A DNA stretch of 64,000 bases, taken from positions 3,286,001 through 3,350,000 of the forward strand of contig NZ_JACCFL010000001.1 of NCBI RefSeq assembly GCF_013410375.1, given 5' to 3'. Position numbers and translations under genes: made by a program. The stretch is from Leifsonia shinshuensis. Its GTDB lineage: Bacteria; Actinomycetota; Actinomycetes; Actinomycetales; Microbacteriaceae. The first letter of the stretch is position 1; each line of letters opens with the position of its first letter. This document shows, piece by piece, positions 58,326-64,000 of this stretch. Under the pieces are notes generated by a model. That model was not told the origin of the DNA. It worked only from the letters and a program-made list of their open reading frames with translations, and made no database searches.

Positions 58326-60140
58326 ATGACGTTCACCCCGCCGCCCGCCGTCACCACCCGCCCCACCCTGACCGGGACGTTCGGGATGTCCGCCTCCACG
58401 CACTGGCTGGCGGCGGCGACCGCGCAGGCCGTGCTGGAGCGCGGCGGCAACGCGTTCGACGCCGCGGTCGCCGCCGCCTTCGTGCTGCATGTCGTGGAGC
58501 CGCACCTGAACGGCCCGGGCGGCGACCTGGTGGCACTGTTCGCGACGGCGGACGACCCGACGCCCGTCGTGCTCGCCGGGCAGGGTCCCGCGCCGGCCGC
58601 CGCGACGCGGGAGCACTACCTCGCCGAGGGGCTCGAGCTCGTCCCCGGCGCGGGCGCGCTGGCGGCGGCCGTTCCCGGCGCGGTCGACGCGTGGCTGCTC
58701 CTGCTGAAGGATCACGGCACCTGGGAGCTCGCCGACGTGCTCGCGTTCGCCATCGGGTACGCCGAGGACGGGCATCCCGTGCTGGAGCGCGTCTGCGCCA
58801 CCATCCGCACCGTCGCCGGCCTGTTCGCCGAGCACTGGCCGTCGTCCGCCGAGCGGTGGATGCCGGGCGGGCGCATCCCCGAGCCCGGCGAGCTGATCCG
58901 CAATCCCGCCTACGCCGCCGTGCTGCGCGGGCTGATCGCGGCGGGTGACGAGGCGACCTCCCGCGGCGGCGCGACCACCCGCGAGGAGCGCGTCGAGGCC
59001 GCACGCACCGAGTGGGCGACCGGCCTCGTCGCGCGAGAGGCGGCCGCGTTCGCGCGGATCCCGCACCGGCACTCCCCCGGCACCGACCACGCCGGCGTGA
59101 TCGCGGAGTCCGACTTCGCCGCCTTCCGGGCGACGTACGATCCCGCCACGACGCTGGAGTTCCGCGGCTGGACCATCGCCAAGACCGGCGCCTGGGGCCA
59201 GGGGCCGGCGCTGCTGGAGACGCTGGCGATCCTCGACGGCTTCGACGACGACCGCCTCGACCCGTCGACAGAGCTCGGCGCGCACACCATTCTGGAGGCG
59301 CAGAAGCTCGCGTACGCCGACCGCGACGCGTACTTCGGCGACGCGCGCGTCCCGGTGGACGAGCTGCTCGCGCCCGGCTACATCGCCGCGCGCCGGTCGC
59401 TGATCGGCGAGCGGGCCTCCGCGGAGTTCCGTCCGGGCCGCATCGCGGGCGCCGAGCCGTTCCTCCCGCCGCTGCGCACGGCCTACGAACCCCCGGCGGC
59501 GGAGGCCATCGCGGGCACGGGCGAGCCGACCGTCGCCCGCGACGGGACCACCCGGGGCGACACCTGCCACCTCGACGTGGTCGACCGCTGGGGCAACATC
59601 GTCTCGGCGACACCGTCGGGCGGCTGGCTGCAGTCGTCTCCGACGATCCCCGCGCTCGGCTTCTGCCTGGGCACCCGCCTGCAGATGACCTGGCTGGAGG
59701 AGGGGTCCGCCTCGACCCTGGCGCCGGGGAAGCGCCCGCGCACCACCCTCACCCCGACGCTCGTGCTGCGCGACGGCGTGCCGGTGACCGCGCTCGGCTC
59801 GCCGGGCGGCGACCAGCAGGACCAGTGGCAGCTGCTCTACCTACTGCGCACGCTCGTCGGCGGCTACACGCCGCAGCAGGCGATCGACGCTCCGGCGCTG
59901 CACACCACGTCGCTGGCGGAGTCGTTCTGGCCGCGCACCTGGGTGCCGGCGGGCGCCGTCGTGGAGTCGCGGCTGGGCGAGGAGGTCATCGCCGGGCTGG
60001 AGGCGCGCGGGCACGTCGTCACCCGGGCGGGTGGCTGGACGCTCGGCCGGCTGTCGTCGGTCGGACGCGACCCGGAGACCGGCGTGCTGTCGGCGGCCGC
60101 GAACCCGCGCGGGATGCAGGGGTACGCGGCGGGACGCTGA
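58326..60140 (+). CDS. Gamma-glutamyltransferase family protein
   Basis: This 604-residue Ntn-hydrolase homologue starts near GMSASTHWLAAATAQAVLER, with AFVLHVVEPHLNGPGGDLVA. The autoprocessing threonine is in TRGDTCHLDVVDRWGN. LGSPGGDQQDQWQLLYLL fits the conserved glycine-rich oxyanion region. No signal peptide is seen, unlike classical periplasmic GGT, so a cytoplasmic acylase role is possible. GGGGA lies before the ATG. Confidence 0.85.
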   Translation: MTFTPPPAVTTRPTLTGTFGMSASTHWLAAATAQAVLERGGNAFDAAVAAAFVLHVVEPHLNGPGGDLVALFATADDPTPVVLAGQGPAPAAATREHYLAEGLELVPGAGALAAAVPGAVDAWLLLLKDHGTWELADVLAFAIGYAEDGHPVLERVCATIRTVAGLFAEHWPSSAERWMPGGRIPEPGELIRNPAYAAVLRGLIAAGDEATSRGGATTREERVEAARTEWATGLVAREAAAFARIPHRHSPGTDHAGVIAESDFAAFRATYDPATTLEFRGWTIAKTGAWGQGPALLETLAILDGFDDDRLDPSTELGAHTILEAQKLAYADRDAYFGDARVPVDELLAPGYIAARRSLIGERASAEFRPGRIAGAEPFLPPLRTAYEPPAAEAIAGTGEPTVARDGTTRGDTCHLDVVDRWGNIVSATPSGGWLQSSPTIPALGFCLGTRLQMTWLEEGSASTLAPGKRPRTTLTPTLVLRDGVPVTALGSPGGDQQDQWQLLYLLRTLVGGYTPQQAIDAPALHTTSLAESFWPRTWVPAGAVVESRLGEEVIAGLEARGHVVTRAGGWTLGRLSSVGRDPETGVLSAAANPRGMQGYAAGR

Positions 60141-60150
60141 CCGCGACCGC

Positions 60151-61524
60151 CTAGGCCGTGACCGCCACGGCCTCCCGGACCGCCTGGACTGTCCGGGCGG
60201 CCTCGGCCGCGTCGGTGAGCCAGTTGCTGACCGAGAATCGCAGCACCGCCCGGCCGTGCCAGGCGGAGGGCGAGGCCAGGGCGACGCCGCCCGCCCGCAG
60301 CGCCTCCCCCACCCGACGGGTGCGCTCGTCGTCGCCGAAGGTCGCGCAGACCTGCGTGTAGACCACGTCGTTGAGCACGTGCGCTCCGGGGATACCCGCG
60401 AGGCCGTCCGCGATCGCCGTCGCAGCGTCGGCGAGGCCCTGGACGAGGCCGGCCACGCCCGCCCGTCCCAGCTGGGCCAGCGCCGCGTAGACCGGGACGC
60501 CGCGGGCGCGGCGGCTGAGCTCCGGCACCCGGTCCTCGGGGTCGGAGGCTCCCGCGTAGGCGGCGAGGTAGGCGGCGTGCTGCGCCAGCGACGCGTGCAG
60601 GACGCCAGGATCGGCGACGACGGCGACGCCGCTGTCGTACGGGACGTTGAGGGTCTTGTGCGCGTCGGTGGCCCAGGAGTCGGCGGCCGCCATCCCCTCG
60701 GTCAGGTGCCGGAGGCCCGGGGCCGCGGCGGCCCACAGCCCGAACGCGCCGTCGATGTGCACCCAGGCGCCCGCCGCGTGCGCCACCTCGATCGCGTCGG
60801 CGAGCGGGTCGAACGCCCCCGAGTGGACGTTGCCGGCCTGCAGCGCCACCACCGCGGGACCGTCCCCGTCGGCGAGCGCCTCCCGCAGCGCGTCCACGCG
60901 CATCCGGCCCTGGTCGTCGGCGGCGACCGGGCGGCCGGCGCCGAGCCCGGCCAGCACGGCGGCGCTGTCGACGGAGCCGTGGCGTTCGGCTCCGACGAGG
61001 AACCGCACCCGCGGCCCTCCCGCGAGGCCGTCGGTCCGGGCGTCCCAGCCCGCGCGGCGCAGGCTCTCGTCTCGGCCGCAGATCAGGCCGACCAGGTTCG
61101 CGACGGTCGCGCCGGTCACGAAACCGACCTCCGCGCCGCCGGGGAGGCCGAGCAGGTCGAGCAGCCACTCGGCGGCGAGCTCCTCCGCGGCGACCACTCC
61201 CGGCGTCACCGACCGGAGGGCGGAGTTCTGGTCCCATGCGGCGACCAGCCAGTCGGCGCCGAGCGCGACGGGCTGCGCCCCGCCGATCACCCAGCCGTGG
61301 AACCGCGGCGAGTGCATCCGGATCAGGCCGGGCTCGACGGCGGACGCCAGGTGGGTGAGGACGTCGGTGGCCGCAGGGCCGTGCCCGGGGAGCCGCCGGC
61401 CCAGCGCGTCCTTGACGGACTCGACGTCGGCCGTCGGCGGGATGGCCCCGTCGCGGACGCCGTCCAGCCATCGCCCGGCGAGCGCGGCGGCCTCGCCGAG
61501 CACCGGACGGAACTCATCGTCCAC
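60151..61524 (-). CDS. PLP-dependent decarboxylase (aromatic amino acid/glutamate type)
   Basis: This 457-residue group II decarboxylase has the PLP lysine in SWATDAHKTLNVPYDSG and a cofactor-stacking region WVHIDGAFGLWAA. MHSPRFHGWVIGGAQP resembles the N-terminal active-site loop. GTG at 61524 is preferred since TACCCT lies six bases upstream; the frame continues to 61560. Substrate is not determined. It ends 10 bases from the convergent GGT gene. Confidence 0.88.
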   Translation of the reverse strand: MDDEFRPVLGEAAALAGRWLDGVRDGAIPPTADVESVKDALGRRLPGHGPAATDVLTHLASAVEPGLIRMHSPRFHGWVIGGAQPVALGADWLVAAWDQNSALRSVTPGVVAAEELAAEWLLDLLGLPGGAEVGFVTGATVANLVGLICGRDESLRRAGWDARTDGLAGGPRVRFLVGAERHGSVDSAAVLAGLGAGRPVAADDQGRMRVDALREALADGDGPAVVALQAGNVHSGAFDPLADAIEVAHAAGAWVHIDGAFGLWAAAAPGLRHLTEGMAAADSWATDAHKTLNVPYDSGVAVVADPGVLHASLAQHAAYLAAYAGASDPEDRVPELSRRARGVPVYAALAQLGRAGVAGLVQGLADAATAIADGLAGIPGAHVLNDVVYTQVCATFGDDERTRRVGEALRAGGVALASPSAWHGRAVLRFSVSNWLTDAAEAARTVQAVREAVAVTA

Positions 61525-61668
61525 ACCGGCAGGGTAGCCCTCCGGAGCCGGCGTCGACAACGGAGGAGAACCGGGCCGACACGCCGCGGTGGACCAGTCA
61601 GCGGAGGGAATCGGGGGCTGGGGAGGGGCGATCTCCTCCGGCAGCGACGGCCTCCGGGAGTGGCGGGG

Positions 61669-63093
61669 TCACCACAGCGGCGGCCGGCGGGTCTCCCAGT
61701 GGATGCGGCGCTCCAGCTGCGCGGCCAGCGAGAGCAGGGTGCGCTCGCCGCCCGGCCGCCCGATCAGCTGCACTCCCATCGGGAGGCCGTCCTGGGTCTC
61801 CGCCACCGGCAGCACGATCGCGGGCAGCCCGGTGACGTTGAGCATCGACGTGAACGGCGTGTAGAGCACCTGCTGCTCGAAGTTCCGCTCGCCGTCCTCC
61901 TGGTCGTACCAGCCGAGCGGCCGCGGCGTGAGCGCGAGCGCCGGCGTCAGCACCGCGTCGTACGACGCCAGCTGCCGGATGAAGGAGCGCTCGTACGCGG
62001 TGAGCGCGCTCAGCGCCTCGCTCAGCTCTCGGGCGAGGATGGTCCGCCCGCGCTGCACCAGCCACGCCGTGAGCGGCTCCAGCAAGGCGAGCGCCTCCCC
62101 CTCGGCGGGAATGCGCGCGGCGCCGGCCTGCCAGATGGTCCGGAACGCCGGCGCGTAGGTCGGGTCGGGCTCCAGCGCCGTCTCCTCGACGCCGTGGCCC
62201 ATCGCCGCGAACGCCTCGACCGCCGCATCGAGCGCCGACCGGGCCTCGGGCGAGATCACGATGTCGTAGGCGTCGTCCCAGGCAGAGGTCGTCATGACGC
62301 CCAGCTGGAACCGGCCCTCCCCGCGGATCGCCGTGCCGAGGAACGGCCCGTCGTCCTCGTAGGGCGCGCGCAGTGTGTAGTGGTGGTCGATGCGGCCGCC
62401 GACCTTCGCGATCATCCCGTCCAGCAGCAGGGCGGCGTCGGTGGTGGTCCGGGCGAGCGGGCCGTCCACGACGAGTCCCGCGAGCGAGTCGATCCCGCTG
62501 CCGGCGGGGACGAGGCCGCGCGACGGCTTCAGCCCGACCAGGCCGCAGGCGGCGGCCGGGATGCGGATCGAGCCGCCGCCGTCGGAGCCGGGCGCGAACG
62601 GCAGCATCCCGCTCGCCACCGCGACGGCCGCTCCCCCGCTCGACCCGCCGGCGCCGAGTCCGGAGTCCCAGGGGTTGCGGGCGGGCGGGGCCGCGAGCGA
62701 CTCGGTGTAGGCGGGGAGGCCGAACTCCGGGGCGTTGGTCTTGCCCAGGCTCACCGCGCCCGCGGCGTCCAGGGTCTCCACGATCTCGTCGGAGCGGTCG
62801 GGGACGAAGCCCGCCATCACCCGGGAGCCGAAGCCGGCGGGGACGCCCGCGCGCAGCCAGAGGTCCTTGTCGCCTGAGGGCAGACCCCACAGCGGAGCGG
62901 TCTTCGGCACCCGCTCGGCGACCTCGTCCGCCCGTTCCAGCGCGCGCTCGCGCGTGACGGTGACGAACGCGCCAAGCTGCGGGTTCAGCCGCTCGATGCG
63001 GTCCAGGTAGTGGGTGGCCAGCTCCCGGGGCGACACCCGCCCTGCCTGCAGTTCCTGCCACAACGCCAGCGCCGTCATCTCATGGAGTTCCAC
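61669..63093 (-). CDS. Amidase signature family hydrolase
   Basis: This 474-residue enzyme has the Ser-cisSer-Lys triad region: GLPSGDKDLWLRAG (Lys), then GAGGSSGGAAVAVASG and FAPGSDGGGSIRIPAAACGL (serines). The N-terminal helix MTALALWQELQAGRVSPREL is typical of the family. GTG at 63093 follows TAGCGT by six bases. Substrate unknown; it could be an aryl- or acylamidase. Confidence 0.9.
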   Translation of the reverse strand: MELHEMTALALWQELQAGRVSPRELATHYLDRIERLNPQLGAFVTVTRERALERADEVAERVPKTAPLWGLPSGDKDLWLRAGVPAGFGSRVMAGFVPDRSDEIVETLDAAGAVSLGKTNAPEFGLPAYTESLAAPPARNPWDSGLGAGGSSGGAAVAVASGMLPFAPGSDGGGSIRIPAAACGLVGLKPSRGLVPAGSGIDSLAGLVVDGPLARTTTDAALLLDGMIAKVGGRIDHHYTLRAPYEDDGPFLGTAIRGEGRFQLGVMTTSAWDDAYDIVISPEARSALDAAVEAFAAMGHGVEETALEPDPTYAPAFRTIWQAGAARIPAEGEALALLEPLTAWLVQRGRTILARELSEALSALTAYERSFIRQLASYDAVLTPALALTPRPLGWYDQEDGERNFEQQVLYTPFTSMLNVTGLPAIVLPVAETQDGLPMGVQLIGRPGGERTLLSLAAQLERRIHWETRRPPLW

Positions 63094-63123
63094 GGGTCCA
63101 CGCTATGCCCTCGAGACAGAGCC

Positions 63124-63167
63124 TTGACAAAATAGAAGCATTGTTGCTTACTTAGTTACATGACTAA
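63124..63167 (+). promoter_or_regulatory. gntR-ABC operon promoter and TTAGT-N6-ACTAA operator
   Basis: TTGACA at 63124-63129 and TTACTT at 63148-63153 form an 18-base-spaced promoter. The inverted repeat TTAGT-TACATG-ACTAA at 63152-63167 overlaps the -10 and start site, where a GntR-family autoregulator would bind. The stretch is clearly AT-rich compared with its surroundings. Confidence 0.6.
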
Positions 63168-63185
63168 TGAACCCATGAGGTTCGG

Positions 63186-63548
63186 ATGATCGAAGAAGGC
63201 AAGCCGATCTTCGTCCAGATCGCCGAGCAGATCGAGAACGACATCATCGACGGCGTCTACCCGCCCGAGACCCAGGTGCCGTCCACGAACGAGTTCGCGG
63301 CCTTCTACCGGATCAACCCGGCCACGGCCGGCAAAGGCGTCAACCTCCTCGTCGACGAGGGGATCCTCTACAAGAAACGAGGCATCGGCATGTTCGTCTC
63401 CGACGGCGCGCGCGAACGGCTCGTCGCCAAACGGCGCGACGCCTTCCGCGACGAATACCTCCGGCCCCTGCTCGCCGAGGCGGCGAAGCTCGGGATCGGC
63501 CCCGACCAGCTCAGCCAGATGATCCAGAAGGAAGGTGTCAGCGCATGA
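63186..63548 (+). CDS. GntR-family (YtrA-type) transcriptional regulator
   Basis: This 120-residue regulator has the winged helix PIFVQIAEQIENDIIDGVYP, then TQVPSTNEFAAFYRINPATA and GILYKKRGIGMFVSDGARE. The short C-terminal part is typical of YtrA-type regulators of ABC operons. ATGAGG lies before the ATG. It overlaps the downstream ATPase by ATGA and probably represses the operon. Confidence 0.92.
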   Translation: MIEEGKPIFVQIAEQIENDIIDGVYPPETQVPSTNEFAAFYRINPATAGKGVNLLVDEGILYKKRGIGMFVSDGARERLVAKRRDAFRDEYLRPLLAEAAKLGIGPDQLSQMIQKEGVSA

Positions 63549-64000
63549 GCCAGGCCCCCGCCCCGACCTCCATCGCTCCAGCGGTGCAGGTGTCGGGGGT
63601 GACCAAGCGGTTCGGATCGTTCACCGCGATCGACGACGTCTCCGTCACCATCAAGCCCGGCCGCATCCACGGCCTCCTCGGCCGCAACGGCGCAGGCAAG
63701 ACCACGCTGATGCAGCTCATCACCGGACAGGACTTCGTCACGGCCGGCGACATCCGGGTCTTCGGCGAGAAGCCCACCGAGAACGCGCACGTCCTGAAGA
63801 GCATCTGCTTCATCAAGGAGAGCCAGCGCTACCCGGAGGACTTCCAGCCCCGGCACGTCTTCCGCAGTGCGCCGTGGTTCTTCGAGAACTGGGACGCGGA
63901 CTTCGCCGACCGTCTGATCGAGGAGTTCCGGCTCCCGCTGAACCGGCGGATCAAGAAGCTCTCCCGCGGGCAGCTCTCCGCCGTCGGCGTCATCGTCGGC
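63545..64000 (+). CDS. ABC transporter ATP-binding protein, 3' end outside the window
   Basis: About 152 residues are visible, starting MSQAPAPTSIAPAVQVSGVT. The Walker A is GLLGRNGAGKTTLMQLI and the window ends just after the signature-like KKLSRGQLSAVG. It is an exporter-type ATPase regulated with the upstream YtrA-like gene; a permease is expected next. Confidence 0.88.
   Translation, partial: MSQAPAPTSIAPAVQVSGVTKRFGSFTAIDDVSVTIKPGRIHGLLGRNGAGKTTLMQLITGQDFVTAGDIRVFGEKPTENAHVLKSICFIKESQRYPEDFQPRHVFRSAPWFFENWDADFADRLIEEFRLPLNRRIKKLSRGQLSAVGVIVG

Overview
The window is a high-GC actinobacterial chromosome segment. Gene order (infC-rpmI-rplT, pheST, argCJBDF-H, tyrS-tlyA-nadK-recN-pyrG-nudix-xerD-parA-scpAB-rluB-tyrA-cmk-der), single-copy housekeeping genes and many apparently leaderless promoters (TANNNT six to eight bases before the start codon) point to an actinomycete. 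My inference is the family Microbacteriaceae, something close to Leifsonia; I have run no database comparison.

Layout. 1-1.4 kb: 3' part of an MFS exporter. 1.5-9.0 kb: a minus-strand six-gene operon (oxidoreductase, sugar isomerase/epimerase, lipoprotein, two permeases, ATPase) with ATGA overlaps, facing a divergent ROK-type regulator. 9.1-10.9 kb: small cell-wall and unknown genes, including a short protein built of SVLSIGS-type repeats. 10.9-18.5 kb: an accessory region next to tRNA-Pro(GGG). It holds a SIR2-like gene, a membrane-protein gene split by an IS21-family element, a 227-bp direct repeat carrying the 3' part of tRNA-Pro, and between the repeat copies a beheaded gene end followed by three small coupled genes. 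18.7-22.8 kb: a processive family-2 glycosyltransferase and a membrane-anchored GH18 protein with chitin-binding-like modules.

22.9-39.7 kb is a long minus-strand housekeeping block for ribosome biogenesis, chromosome segregation, recombination, CTP and NADP synthesis and tyrosyl-tRNA charging, interrupted by one probable polysaccharide flippase. 39.7-41.0 kb is a divergent two-gene SatD-like/membrane-protein operon preceded by three 20-bp palindromes at a strict 29-bp period. 41.1-48.9 kb holds a DNA glycosylase, a tiny membrane protein and the arginine operon argCJBDF-argH. The arginine operon is preceded by a leaderless 18-codon reading frame rich in arginine codons, a candidate ribosome-mediated attenuator. 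49.0-56.7 kb: pheST, a SRPBCC/ArsR pair with a palindromic operator, a TrmH methyltransferase, and rplT-rpmI-infC with infC starting at ATC. 56.7-64 kb: small conserved genes, a YoaK-like membrane protein, a gamma-glutamyltransferase homologue, a PLP decarboxylase, an amidase, and a GntR regulator leading an ABC operon cut by the window end.

Common threads: tight translational coupling (ATGA overlaps), two families of intergenic palindromes between genes, and leaderless starts that let start codons be chosen over longer open frames.
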